DNA of 64,000 bases, taken from NCBI GenBank assembly GCA_949948835.1, contig CATLHF010000004.1, forward strand, positions 1 through 64,000, in the 5' to 3' direction. This DNA is from an uncultured Clostridia bacterium (GTDB lineage: Bacteria; Bacillota; Clostridia; TANB77; CAG-508). Positions 1 through 9,042 of this stretch are shown here, in pieces. Each line of letters begins with the position of its first letter. Position 1 is the first letter of the stretch. A program made the position numbers and the translations under genes. The notes beneath the pieces are model-generated. The model had not been told where the DNA came from. It did not search any database and saw nothing but the letters and a program-made list of their open reading frames with translations.

Positions 1-512
1 ACAAAGCAAATGGTGGAACTGGAACAATGGAAGACACAAATGGGAAAGTTTACGAAACTGTAAAAGTTTCAACAAATGAATTTACTCGTGAGGGATATAC
101 ATTTACCAGTTGGAACACCAAAGCAGATGGCACAGGAGATAGTTATGAAGAAGGTAGCGACTATACGTTAACGCCGGAAAATGACACGTTATACGCGCAA
201 TGGAAAGAAAACCAGAAGGAAGGTATGGAAGAAGACACCAATAATGATTCCAAGGACGACTTTGAAAATGACTCTAAGGATAATTATGAAGACGATTTTG
301 AAAAGAAGCCGGAAGAACAAAACACACAATGTGATGCCATTGTTCAAGTAGAATATGTTAGTAATGAAGTTTCTAATAGCAACAATGAAAAGAAAGACTA
401 TCCAAGAACAGGCGAAGAAAGAAACATAATACCAGTTGTTATGTTGATTTTAGGCTTACTTGGACTTGTAACACACCATTTTATTAAAAAAAGAAAGGAA
501 GAAGAATTATAA
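1..512 (+). CDS. C-terminal end of a cell-wall-anchored InlB/Flg_new-type repeat surface protein (5' truncated by window)
   Basis: The frame is open from base 3, so the gene begins upstream of the window. It first shows a Listeria-Bacteroides (Flg_new/InlB B) repeat, recognisable from ANGGTGTM and a later GYTFTSWNTKADGTG ending in LYAQW. An acidic Asp/Glu/Asn-rich spacer follows, then a sorting signal: YPRTGE, a hydrophobic segment of about 18 residues, and a KKRKEEEL tail. This is the standard layout of a sortase substrate exported through Sec and covalently bound to peptidoglycan. The xPxTG form, not LPxTG, resembles motifs used by clostridial class B sortases, and such a sortase lies directly downstream, so the pair is probably enzyme and substrate. 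Confidence 0.85.
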   Translation, partial: KANGGTGTMEDTNGKVYETVKVSTNEFTREGYTFTSWNTKADGTGDSYEEGSDYTLTPENDTLYAQWKENQKEGMEEDTNNDSKDDFENDSKDNYEDDFEKKPEEQNTQCDAIVQVEYVSNEVSNSNNEKKDYPRTGEERNIIPVVMLILGLLGLVTHHFIKKRKEEEL

Positions 513-574
513 AAGTATGTTCCTTTGTAAAAGAACATTCGATTTATGAGTTTGAAATTTGAACTTATTAGTAA

Positions 575-604
575 TCCCTTGGCAAATTTTGCCAAGGGAT
601 TTTT
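575..604 (+). terminator. Rho-independent terminator of the surface protein gene
   Basis: A perfect 12-bp stem (TCCCTTGGCAAA pairing with TTTGCCAAGGGA) is followed by a run of T. It lies about 60 bases after the stop codon. Confidence 0.9.
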
Positions 605-632
605 ATATATTAGGAACTTGATTACATAAAGT

Positions 633-661
633 TTGACGGTAGTATAAAAATATGTTATTAT
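633..661 (+). promoter_or_regulatory. Sigma-A-type promoter of the sortase gene
   Basis: TTGACG and TATTAT are separated by 17 bases; an overlapping TATAAT sits 3 bases further on. The sortase start codon lies about 55 bases downstream. Confidence 0.6.
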
Positions 662-716
662 AATAAATAGGAAACGGTAATTTTTCTAGATTAAAAAGCA
701 CAAGGAGGAAGACTGC

Positions 717-1511
717 ATGAAAAATAAGTTTAGAAAAACGATGCATGATTTAGTATATTGCATTTGGTGGGTATTTATTATATGTTCAGTACTATATCTA
801 CTAATAGATGTAAGTTACAGAGTTAAAGAACAACGGGCGATCAAGGAAATTCAGTTAGAAAAGCAGAAGGCATTAGAAAATGGAATGCAAGATTTAGAGC
901 TGACTGCTACTACCTCTGCAGCTGAAGATAGGCAAATATTAGAGGAGTACAAAAGTCTATATAAAAAAAATAATGACTTATATGGTTGGATAACGATAGA
1001 AGGTACTGATATCGATTTTCCAGTTATGTTTACTCCAAAGGATCCAAATTTTTATGAAGATAAAAACTTAGAGAAGGAAGTTTGCAAATCTGGAGGTTGG
1101 TGGGTATGGATTGACGGTAGAACCACTCAAGATACTGAGAACACGATTATTTATGGTCATAACATGAGGTATGGAGAGATGTTTGGAAGTCTTAAAAAGT
1201 ACAAAAAACAGGATTTCTACCAAAAGTACAAGTACATTCAGTTTGATACACTATATGAAAGAGGAACGTACGAAATCATAAGTGTAGTTACAACGAAGTA
1301 TTATGAAGAAGATGAAGGCTATTACCAATTTTATGATCATGTAGAATTGGATTCTGCAAAAGAGTTTCAGGAGTATGTAGATAATGCAAAGAAAAATGAA
1401 TGTTATCCTATCGAAACAACGGCAGAATTCGGAGATTGCTTAATAACTTTAACTACCTGCGATGGATATAATAATGAAATATTACTAATTATTGCAAAGA
1501 GAATTGACTAA
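717..1511 (+). CDS. srtB: Class B sortase
   Basis: A 264-residue membrane-anchored transpeptidase with one N-terminal membrane segment (about residues 13-32), a short coiled region, then a sortase domain. The catalytic His148 lies in TIIYGHNM and Cys248 in LTTCDGYNN; DLYGWITIEGTDIDFPV is the usual SrtB entry strand. The start is fixed by AAGGAGG eight bases upstream. The enzyme should attach the xPxTG protein encoded just upstream to peptidoglycan. Two oddities: the position where SrtB enzymes carry the catalytic Arg (about ten residues after Cys) reads NNEILLIIAKR, with Ile aligned to the Arg, and codon 40 is CGG read through in frame, the only such case in the window. Confidence 0.9.
   Translation: MKNKFRKTMHDLVYCIWWVFIICSVLYLLIDVSYRVKEQRAIKEIQLEKQKALENGMQDLELTATTSAAEDRQILEEYKSLYKKNNDLYGWITIEGTDIDFPVMFTPKDPNFYEDKNLEKEVCKSGGWWVWIDGRTTQDTENTIIYGHNMRYGEMFGSLKKYKKQDFYQKYKYIQFDTLYERGTYEIISVVTTKYYEEDEGYYQFYDHVELDSAKEFQEYVDNAKKNECYPIETTAEFGDCLITLTTCDGYNNEILLIIAKRID
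834..836 (+). other. In-frame CGG codon read through without frameshift (exception)
   Basis: Codon 40 of the sortase is CGG followed by G. A +1 shift here would reach a TAG eight codons on, ahead of the sortase domain, so the codon must be read as a normal triplet or the gene would be mostly untranslated. All seven frameshift sites in the window are CGGA, CGGC or CGGT, never CGGG. Confidence 0.8.
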
Positions 1512-1520
1512 AACATGCAA

Positions 1521-1556
1521 AAAGAGTAACTTTATGTGAGTTGCTCTTTGTTTTTT
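1521..1556 (+). terminator. Terminator after srtB
   Basis: Stem AAAGAGTAACT/AGTTGCTCTTT (one G-T pair) followed by GTTTTTT, starting ten bases after the stop. Confidence 0.85.
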
Positions 1557-1622
1557 AAGAAAAAATTAATAGTATTTATAGAGAGCAAGTGATATAATAG
1601 CAACTAGTATAAGGAGAAAAGT

Positions 1623-3963
1623 ATGGAAGAAGAACGATTACGATATGATCCAGATGCAAAAGTGGGATTAACAAGTAAAGAAATAGAAGAAAGAAAAGAG
1701 CATAATCTAGTAAACCGTGATATGACACAAAAAACAAAAAGCATGAAAGCAATTGTTTATAGCAATTTTTTTACTGTATTTAATTTAATGAATTTATTGT
1801 TAGCACTTGCAGTATTTAGTGTGAAGTCATATAAAAATATGTTATTTTTGGGACTTGTTATTATTAATACTGCTATTAGTACATTACAAGAAATCCATTC
1901 TAAACGAGTAATCGATAAATTATCTGTTGTTTCAGACAGTAAAGTTCATGTCATAAGAGATGGAAATGAAGAAACAATTGGAATGAATGAAGTTGTATTA
2001 GACGATATTGTTGTTTTTGGAGCAGGAAATCAAATTGTAAACGATTGTATAGTACAAGAGGGAGAAGTAGAAGTAAATGAATCGTGCATTACAGGAGAAT
2101 CGGATGCATTAGTGAAGAAAAAAGGAGATATGTTATTATCAGGAAGTTACATTATTAGTGGAAAATGTATACGGAAAAGTAGAACATATTGGAGATGAAA
2201 ACTATACCTATCGAATTTCAAAAGAAGCAAAACAGATAAAAAAGATTAATTCAGAAATCATGAAATCATTAAATAGTATTATTAAGATAGTTTCTGTTGT
2301 TATTATTCCAATTGGAGGATTGCTATTTTTTAATCAATTAGGATTAGAAGGAAATACATTTCAAAATGCAGTAGTAAACACCGTTGCAGCAATCATTGGA
2401 ATGATACCAGAAGGACTAGTACTACTTACTAGCACGGTTCTAGCTGTTAGTGTAATACGATTATCGAAAAATAAAGTATTAGTACAAGAATTATATTGTA
2501 TTGAAACATTAGCAAGAGTAGATGTACTATGTTTAGATAAAACAGGAACGATTACCGAAGGAAAGATGGAAGTAACTGATTTTATTTGGGAAAATTCGAA
2601 AGAAGAAATGGAAGAAGGCTTATCTTTACTTGCCATGTATTCACAAGATAATAATGGAACGATCCAAGCAATTCGAGAGAAATTTACAAATCCAGTAGAA
2701 GGAGAAGTTATAAAAGAAATTCCGTTTTCATCCGATAAAAAGTGGTCTGGTATTTCATTTGCAAATGGAGAAAGTTATGTAATTGGTGCACCAGAATATG
2801 TATTGCAAGAGCAATACAACCAATATAAAAATAAAATTGAAAAACAAATAGAAGACTACCGAGTTGTGGTGCTTGCTCGTTCAAAAGAAGTCTTAACGAA
2901 AGAGAGATTACCAAAAGATATTGAATTTTTAGGAATGGTATTGTTAGCCGATACGATTAGACCACAAACAAAAGAAACATTGGACTATTTTAAACAACAA
3001 GGAGTAGATATCAAATTAATTTCTGGAGATAACCCAGTAACAGTATCTAAAATTGCAAAACATGCAGGGATTAGTGAGTATAGAAGATATATAGATTGTA
3101 GTAAAATACAAACAGAAGAAGAACTAAAAAAAGCTGTTAAAGAATATACGATTTTTGGTAGAGTAACCCCAATACAGAAAAAAGAACTAATTGTAGCATT
3201 AAAACAACAAGGTCATACGGTTGCTATGACAGGTGATGGGGTAAATGATGTGATTGCTTTAAAAGAAGCAGATTGCAGTATTGCGATTGCAAGTGGAAGT
3301 GATGCAGCACGTAATGTGTCTCAACTTGTATTATTAGATTCTAACTTTCAGTCTATGCCTAAAATTGTAGCAGAAGGAAGGAGAACCATTAATAACATTG
3401 AGCGTTCTGCAAGTTTATTCTTATCAAAAACAATATATGCTAGTTTACTTGCTATCATTTTTGTATTTGCACATATGCCATATCCATTTATGCCAATCCA
3501 ACTAAGCCTAATTGCATTAGTATGTATTGGAATTCCATCTTTTATTTTGGCATTAGAGCCAAATAAAGAAAGAGTAAAAGGAAGGTTTATTAAAAATGTT
3601 ATCAGTAAATCCATCCCAACAGCATTAACAACAGTTGCAAATATCATAATTGTTGCCCTTATTAGTTGGTATGCAAATATTCCACAAGAGGTATATTCTA
3701 CAATATGTGTCATACTAACAGTATTAACAGGATTTATGCTACTTGCTAAAATCAGTAAGCCTTTTAACTTATTAAGAATAACATTATTTGTTAGTATGAT
3801 AGGCTTATTTATAGCATGTTTTATGATACTAAAAGACTGGTTTTCCGTTGTTATTACAAAACAATATATAGAACTAGTATTCTTACTAAGTGTAATTGCC
3901 ATTGGTAATTTTATCATATTTAATTATATTACCAAAAAGGTATTAAACAAAAATAATACATAA
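1623..3963 (+). CDS. CtpE-like cation (probably calcium) P-type ATPase, read through a +1 frameshift
   Basis: An integral membrane pump that would move a divalent cation using ATP. The first frame (191 codons) carries the actuator TGES motif at residues 157-160; the second carries the membrane IPEGL motif, the phosphorylated Asp in CLDKTGTITEG, and the TGDGVND hinge. LVQELYCIETLARVD before DKTG resembles the Mycobacterium CtpE group, a known calcium pump; the ion here is inferred. The two frames join at the in-frame CGG at 2172-2174: skipping its C gives SGKC-I-GKVEHIG and a 779-residue protein, the expected family length. Taken literally the gene would be a frameshifted pseudogene. RBS AAGGAG precedes the ATG. 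Confidence 0.85.
2172..2174 (+). other. CGG +1 frameshift site, P-type ATPase
   Basis: Codon 184 is ATA-CGG-AAA in the zero frame, which ends 8 codons later. Dropping the C gives ATA-GGA-AAA-GTA and continues to the end of the ATPase. Confidence 0.8.
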
Positions 3964-3972
3964 AAAATTCCT

Positions 3973-4009
3973 AAAAATCGGTAGAGGGTTAAAATCTTCT
4001 ATCGATTTT
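3973..4009 (+). terminator. Probable terminator after the P-type ATPase
   Basis: Stem AAAATCGGTAGA/TCTATCGATTTT with a short T-rich tail that runs into the trmB promoter. Confidence 0.6.
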
Positions 4010-4010
4010 A

Positions 4011-4039
4011 TTGTCATAAAATGATACTTATGATACAAT
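4011..4039 (+). promoter_or_regulatory. Sigma-A-type promoter of trmB
   Basis: TTGTCA, 17 bases, TACAAT. The -10 box covers an upstream ATG at 4038, which rules that ATG out as the start codon. Confidence 0.75.
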
Positions 4040-4064
4040 GAAGTCAAAATTAAGGAGAATAAAT

Positions 4065-4721
4065 ATGCGAATTAGAAAAAGAAGTTGGACGAAAGAAGAG
4101 TTAGAACAAGCAAAGTTTTATATCGATACTCCACAAGAAAACAAGGGAAAGTGGAAAAGTGTTTTTAAAGTGGAAAGACCAATGCATATTGAACTTGGAT
4201 GTGGAAAAGGACAGTTTATTGCAAACCTTGCAGTTCGAAATCCAAATATCAATTTTATTGGAGTAGATTTAATTGATACCATGTTAGGTCTTGCGAAAAG
4301 AAATGTAGAAGAAGTGTATGCGAGTGAAAATAAAGAGATAGATAATGTTATTCTAACAAGATGCAATATTGAGCAAATTTTAACAATGATGGATGAAAAG
4401 GATCAAGTAGAACGTATTTATATTAATTTTTGTAATCCTTGGCCACGAGGAAAACATCATAAAAAAAGATTAAGCCATACAAGGCAACTGGAATTATATA
4501 AAACTTTTTTAAAGCCAGGTGGAGAAATACATTTTAAAACAGATGATGATAACTTATTTTCAGACAGTTTACACTATTTTGAAGAAGCAGGATTTGAAAT
4601 TGTATGGGAAACATATGACCTACATAGTGAAGGCATAGAAGATAATATTATAACAGAACATGAAACGATGTTTTCTAGCCAAGGAATTAAAATAAAAGCA
4701 CTAATTGCAAAATATAACTAA
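4065..4721 (+). CDS. trmB: tRNA (guanine-N7-)-methyltransferase
   Basis: A 218-residue cytoplasmic enzyme that makes m7G46 in tRNA using S-adenosylmethionine. The SAM-binding loop is IELGCGKGQF; the family signature appears as NFCNPWPRGKHHKKRL (usually NFSDPWPKKRH), followed by FLKPGGEIHFKTDD and TEHETMFSSQG. The start at 4065 is preferred to the in-frame ATG at 4038 because TAAGGAG lies seven bases before it and the promoter -10 box overlaps the earlier ATG. It is transcribed alone. Confidence 0.95.
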   Translation: MRIRKRSWTKEELEQAKFYIDTPQENKGKWKSVFKVERPMHIELGCGKGQFIANLAVRNPNINFIGVDLIDTMLGLAKRNVEEVYASENKEIDNVILTRCNIEQILTMMDEKDQVERIYINFCNPWPRGKHHKKRLSHTRQLELYKTFLKPGGEIHFKTDDDNLFSDSLHYFEEAGFEIVWETYDLHSEGIEDNIITEHETMFSSQGIKIKALIAKYN

Positions 4722-4754
4722 TGTGATTTTATTAATATGTTTTTGATTTCTAGA

Positions 4755-4900
4755 GATTAATAATCAAAATATTATTTTTTTATACCTTGGTGTCGCAACC
4801 TCTAATTTTAAATATGGAAGGTTGCTCCAATTCGCACTCGCTTTTGCTCGTTTGGTCGCTTACGCAGTATTACAAAAATAATATTTATGATTTATTAATC
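4755..4900. repeat. Inverted-repeat element in the 309-base gap between trmB and the carboxypeptidase (MITE-like or structured RNA)
   Basis: The ends are imperfect inverted repeats of about 30 bases: GATTAATAA-TCA-AAATATTATTTTTTTATA at 4755-4784 and its near complement at 4868-4900. The interior is clearly richer in G and C than its surroundings and holds a smaller hairpin (GCAACC at 4795-4800 with GGTTGC at 4820-4825) and a TCGCACTCGC..GCTCG stretch. No coding frame is seen. It may be a non-autonomous mobile element or a folded RNA; copies elsewhere in the genome would decide. Confidence 0.5.
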
Positions 4901-4965
4901 TTTTAAAAAGTAAAATAGAAAGATAAAAAGAAATATTAAGTATGTATTAAAATAAGCCAAATTCA

Positions 4966-4994
4966 TTGACGAAAAATGAAAGAAAAGATACAAT
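4966..4994 (+). promoter_or_regulatory. Sigma-A-type promoter of the carboxypeptidase gene
   Basis: TTGACG, 17 bases, TACAAT, ending 36 bases before the start codon. Confidence 0.7.
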
Positions 4995-5030
4995 GGTAAT
5001 AGAGAAAACAAAAGAAGGTGATGTACTGTT

Positions 5031-5870
5031 ATGGCAAAAAGAATGGCAAAAAAAGTTGTAAATAAAAAGAAATTCATAAGAGGAATTAGTATTATAATTG
5101 CTGGTTTAGTAATTATTATTATGCTAATTGTTATGATGATAAAAGGAATCATTTATCTTTTTACAAAACCGAAAGATGATACAAAACAAGAAAACAAAGT
5201 TGCACAAGTAGATAATCCTGTACAAGAACCAATGAAAACAAATACATTGCCAGCGTCGACAACTGCAACGAACCAAGGAACTTCACAAAATCTAGACGTA
5301 TTAAATGAGTGGAATTTAAAATTAGTCAATAAAGATAATTCAGTCGATAGAAGCTATGTTCCAGAGCTAGAAGAATTAGATGATGGAATTATGTTTGATA
5401 AAAGAGCGATTGGATATCTAAGAAGTATGATAAATGCAATGTATAAAGCGGGAATCAAGAATGTATGGGTTCAATCATCTTATAGAAGTTATGAAAAACA
5501 AGAGGAGTTATTTAACAGAAAAGTAACCTATTATAAAAACCAAGGGAAAAAACAAGAGGAAGCAGAAAGATTGGCTCAAACAGTAGTACAAAGACCAGAA
5601 ATGAGTGAGCATAATTTAGCACTTGCTGCAGACTTTAATACCGTAACAAATGAATTTGAAAATACAAAAGCATTTACATGGTTACAAAAAAATGCATGGG
5701 AGTATGGATTTGTTTTACGTTATCCAAAGGACAAGCAGGAGATTACAGGAATTGTATATGAATCTTGGCATTGGAGATATGTAGGTAAAGACCATGCTAA
5801 GGTAATGAAAGAAAAAGGATATTGTTTGGAAGAATATATTGACTACTTAAAAGGAGCACAATCAGTATAA
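5031..5870 (+). CDS. M15-family D-alanyl-D-alanine carboxypeptidase (VanY-like)
   Basis: A 279-residue membrane-anchored zinc peptidase expected to trim the terminal D-Ala of peptidoglycan stems outside the cell. An N-terminal membrane segment covers about residues 16-44, then a low-complexity Thr/Gln linker, then the M15B fold: SSYRSYEKQEELF, the zinc motif SEHNLALAADF (His194, Asp201) and YESWHWRYVG (catalytic Glu244, zinc His247). SEHxxxLAxD and ExWHxRYVG are the hallmark motifs. The start follows GAAGGTGATG. No van resistance genes lie nearby, so a housekeeping wall role is likelier than glycopeptide resistance. Confidence 0.9.
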   Translation: MAKRMAKKVVNKKKFIRGISIIIAGLVIIIMLIVMMIKGIIYLFTKPKDDTKQENKVAQVDNPVQEPMKTNTLPASTTATNQGTSQNLDVLNEWNLKLVNKDNSVDRSYVPELEELDDGIMFDKRAIGYLRSMINAMYKAGIKNVWVQSSYRSYEKQEELFNRKVTYYKNQGKKQEEAERLAQTVVQRPEMSEHNLALAADFNTVTNEFENTKAFTWLQKNAWEYGFVLRYPKDKQEITGIVYESWHWRYVGKDHAKVMKEKGYCLEEYIDYLKGAQSV

Positions 5871-5871
5871 T

Positions 5872-5900
5872 TTGCAAACAGGAATAAACTATGATATAAT
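5872..5900 (+). promoter_or_regulatory. Sigma-A promoter of the DEAD-box helicase leader
   Basis: TTGCAA, 17 bases, TATAAT, starting two bases after the preceding stop codon. It predicts a leader of about 150 bases before the helicase start. Confidence 0.8.
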
Positions 5901-5982
5901 AGACAAATCGTAAAAAAGATAGAAAGTTAGTATATTAAATTTGTTTTTTATATGTTTGTCGATTATATAAAAATGTCGTTTG

Positions 5983-6023
5983 GCCTAGAAACAAGTTTCA
6001 TATATTTGTTTCTGGGCTTTTTT
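5983..6023 (+). promoter_or_regulatory. Attenuator-like terminator hairpin inside the helicase leader
   Basis: A 12-bp stem (GCCTAGAAACAA with TTGTTTCTGGGC) followed by TTTTTT lies between the promoter and the helicase RBS at about 6042. An upstream pairing of GACAAA (5902-5907) with TTTGTC (5955-5960) could shape the leader. This arrangement would let the cell control read-through into the helicase gene, for example in the cold; the signal is not visible. Confidence 0.65.
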
Positions 6024-6055
6024 GCGCTTAAAAAATAAATAAAGGAGATTTTAAA

Positions 6056-7609
6056 ATGACATTTGAAGAATTACCATTAAATGAAAAAACAAAAAAAGCA
6101 CTAAAAGATGCAGGGTACGTTAGTCCAACACCAATACAAGAACAAGCAATTCCTACCATACTAGAAGGAAAAGATTTTATTGGACAATCAAAAACAGGAA
6201 CAGGAAAAACAGCTTCATACAGTTTACCAATGATTGAGGGGATTGATGCATCAAACAAAAAAGTACAAGCTATTGTACTTTGCCCAACAAGAGAACTTGC
6301 TGTTCAAGTAGCAGATGAAACAAGAAAGTTTTTAAAATATCAAGAAGGAATTAAAACAATTGCTATTTATGGTGGACAATCGATTGAAACACAAATTAAA
6401 ATGCTAAAAAAAGGTGTTCAAATTGTAATTGGAACACCAGGTAGAGTAATGGATCATATGAGAAGAAAAACATTAAAGTTAGATCATGTTAAAATGTGTG
6501 TATTAGATGAGGCAGATGAAATGTTAAACATGGGGTTTGAAGAAGATATTGAGACTATCTTGAAAGATGTCCCAGAGGAAAGACAAACTGTACTATTTTC
6601 AGCAACTATGAACAAAAGAATTATGGGGATTACAAAAAAATACTTGAAAAATCCTAAAAAAGTTAAAATACAAGCAGAAGAATTAACAGTAAATGAAATA
6701 GAGCAAATATCAATTTCGATTAAAGAGGCAATGAAAAGCGAAACATTAATGAGGCTAATACAAGTATATCAGCCACAAAAAGCGATTGTATTTTGTAACA
6801 CAAAAAAAAGAGTAGATGACTTAATTGAAGTTCTAAAACAAAATCATTTTAAAGCAGAAGCTTTACATGGAGACATTAAACAAACCATGCGAGAAAGAAT
6901 CATGAAACGCATGAGGAACGGGGAGTTTCAAATTCTTGTTGCAACAGATGTTGTAGCAAGAGGAATCGATATACAAGATGTGGAATTTGTATTAAACTAC
7001 GATGTACCACAAGAGGAAGAATACTATGTTCATAGAATTGGAAGAACTGGTAGAAATGGAAATACTGGAAAAGCAATTACATTTGTAGTAGGAAAAGAGA
7101 AGTCTAAACTTCAGAGTATTAAAAAATATTCAAATGCAAAAATTAAAGAAGGAAAAATTCCAACCCTTGCAGAAATTAATAAAATTAAAAACAAAGTAGC
7201 AATTCAAAAGATACAAAAAGTAATTGATGAAAAAGAATTTGCAAACGAAGACCTACTAAAACAATTATTAGAAAATAACCAAATTGAAGAAGTAGCAAAA
7301 GCCTTAATAACTCTTTTATATGGAAAACCAAAAGAAGAAAAAAACGAAATTACCATTAAGATGAAAAAAGGTGAAAATGTGAAACTATTCTTTAACTTAG
7401 GAAGAAAAGACAAAATGAAAGTAAAAGACTTTGTAGGAAGCATTGCAGCAAACTGTGGAATACAAGGAACAGATATTGGAAAAATCAATATCTTAGACAA
7501 ATTTTCTTTTGTAGAAGTACCAGGAGAATTAGTAGAAGACGTGATAAAAGGAATGAAAGGAAAAAAAATAAAAGGAAGAGATTGCAACGTAGAAATTGCA
7601 GAACACTAA
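6056..7609 (+). CDS. DEAD-box ATP-dependent RNA helicase with DbpA-type RNA-binding tail
   Basis: 517 residues. It shows the Q motif region (TPIQEQAIP), Walker A SKTGTGKT (45-52), PTRELAVQ, the DEAD box at 151-154, SAT, VARGIDIQ and HRIGRTGR: the complete superfamily 2 core. Residues from about 435 to the end match the DbpA/CsdA C-terminal RNA-binding domain, which targets ribosomal RNA. The likely role is ribosome assembly or cold-adapted RNA unwinding. RBS AAAGGAG precedes the ATG. Expression is probably controlled by the leader terminator upstream. Confidence 0.93.
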   Translation: MTFEELPLNEKTKKALKDAGYVSPTPIQEQAIPTILEGKDFIGQSKTGTGKTASYSLPMIEGIDASNKKVQAIVLCPTRELAVQVADETRKFLKYQEGIKTIAIYGGQSIETQIKMLKKGVQIVIGTPGRVMDHMRRKTLKLDHVKMCVLDEADEMLNMGFEEDIETILKDVPEERQTVLFSATMNKRIMGITKKYLKNPKKVKIQAEELTVNEIEQISISIKEAMKSETLMRLIQVYQPQKAIVFCNTKKRVDDLIEVLKQNHFKAEALHGDIKQTMRERIMKRMRNGEFQILVATDVVARGIDIQDVEFVLNYDVPQEEEYYVHRIGRTGRNGNTGKAITFVVGKEKSKLQSIKKYSNAKIKEGKIPTLAEINKIKNKVAIQKIQKVIDEKEFANEDLLKQLLENNQIEEVAKALITLLYGKPKEEKNEITIKMKKGENVKLFFNLGRKDKMKVKDFVGSIAANCGIQGTDIGKINILDKFSFVEVPGELVEDVIKGMKGKKIKGRDCNVEIAEH

Positions 7610-7715
7610 AACTTTAAGAAAATATTAATGATTATAGTAAAAGTAAAAACGTTGTAAGTATAGAAAAATAAGGAGAAAGGAAGCTAAATAAAAATTAGTT
7701 TCTTTTCCACATTAT

Positions 7716-7745
7716 TTGACTATATATGTAAAAATATGGTATAAT
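7716..7745 (+). promoter_or_regulatory. Promoter of the glycan gene pair
   Basis: TTGACT, 18 bases, TATAAT, 54 bases before the start of the next gene. Confidence 0.7.
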
Positions 7746-7798
7746 TAGACGTATGTGTTATACAAGCAATTGATTATATAAAACAAAGGAGAATGAGA

Positions 7799-9034
7799 AT
7801 GCAAGATACAATAGAGTTTGGAATTGGATTTGTAACAGGTAGACCAAATGTATGCAAAATTATAAATTCATATTATGAAAATATAATAAATCAAGTTAAG
7901 AACTTGGATAAACAAGTTAATATTACAATATTTATTCTATATGATATGGAATATCAATTTACAAAAAGAACAGACTTTTATGGTATCATACCACAAGTAT
8001 ATAAAAATATTAAAATTAAGTATATTACCCCAGAAGATATTGAAGAAGAAAAGAAGATATTAGTATCAAGACATGATTTTAAAAAAGATGAAATTGATTT
8101 AATATTAGGTCATGGTCATGCTAAAGGAAGAAACACAGTTATGTATTTTGCACTAAAAAGAAAAATGGACTATGTGCTATTTTGGGATGATGATGAATAC
8201 CCTATAGCTGTTTTAAAGAATGAAGATAAAACATTAGAATGGATAAAACAGAATAATATACAAGCTCACATTAAAAATATCGAAAATTCAGATATTACAA
8301 TCGGACATCATTGCGGATATATTTCTCCAATACCATATATGCAAGTAGGAGATGATATAACAGAGGAGGCATTTAAAGAATTCATTGAAGGAATCAGTAA
8401 TGATATTGTAAATTGGGAAAATATCAAAGAAAGATTTCAAAAAGATAATGGAGTTACTTATGCACAAAAAGAAATATTAGATAACGGACCATATGAAATT
8501 GAATATGATGGTACAGGAAAATGGATAGCAGGTTCAACTTTATGTTTAAACCTAAAATCAATTGACAAAATTCCAGCATTTTATAATCCTAAAGGAGCAA
8601 GAGGAGAAGATACATTTTTTTCTACTTTGCTAAAAGATACAAAAGTATTAAGAATTCCTACCTATCATTTTCACGATGGATTTCTAAAATATCCACAGAT
8701 TATGAGAGAAAGAATGCCAAAAACTTTGAGGAAAATTAACATTGATGAAGACAGCATAGAACATAGATTTTTACAAGCATCATTGGGATGGATTAAATAC
8801 AAACCATTGTTAATGTATATAAAAAATAAAGAACAATATAAAGAAAATATGCTTGAAGTAAAGAAAAAATTAGAGATGAGTATTCCTCAAATTGATAAAC
8901 TATTTTATAATGCTGATTTTGATGAACTGATTGTTGCATTAGAAGAAGCAGATAAGAACGTAACAAAACATTATAAAGAATATATTAAAACAAATGAAGT
9001 ATGGGATAAACTTAAAGAATGTACTATAAAATAG
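7799..9034 (+). CDS. Glycosyltransferase-like protein with a DDD motif
   Basis: About 411 residues, no membrane segment seen. YVLFWDDDEYP near residue 135 looks like the metal- and nucleotide-sugar-binding Asp triad of a GT-A fold glycosyltransferase, and AGSTLCLNLKSI plus GARGEDTFFS resemble the acceptor-side motifs of such enzymes. The start at 7799 is chosen over 7793 because AAAGGAG sits seven bases before it. The downstream gene overlaps nothing and starts within nine bases, so both probably act on one surface polysaccharide or wall glycan. The substrate cannot be named from sequence. Confidence 0.6.
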   Translation: MQDTIEFGIGFVTGRPNVCKIINSYYENIINQVKNLDKQVNITIFILYDMEYQFTKRTDFYGIIPQVYKNIKIKYITPEDIEEEKKILVSRHDFKKDEIDLILGHGHAKGRNTVMYFALKRKMDYVLFWDDDEYPIAVLKNEDKTLEWIKQNNIQAHIKNIENSDITIGHHCGYISPIPYMQVGDDITEEAFKEFIEGISNDIVNWENIKERFQKDNGVTYAQKEILDNGPYEIEYDGTGKWIAGSTLCLNLKSIDKIPAFYNPKGARGEDTFFSTLLKDTKVLRIPTYHFHDGFLKYPQIMRERMPKTLRKINIDEDSIEHRFLQASLGWIKYKPLLMYIKNKEQYKENMLEVKKKLEMSIPQIDKLFYNADFDELIVALEEADKNVTKHYKEYIKTNEVWDKLKECTIK

Positions 9035-9042
9035 GAGATTAT

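Noticed and set aside
3348..3917. Long open frame antisense to the P-type ATPase
   Set aside because: It lies wholly opposite a conserved catalytic and membrane region, has no RBS and no recognisable domain.
5901..6055. T-box or known riboswitch ahead of the helicase
   Set aside because: No T-box sequence or known aptamer core is visible; only a terminator hairpin with a weak upstream pairing.
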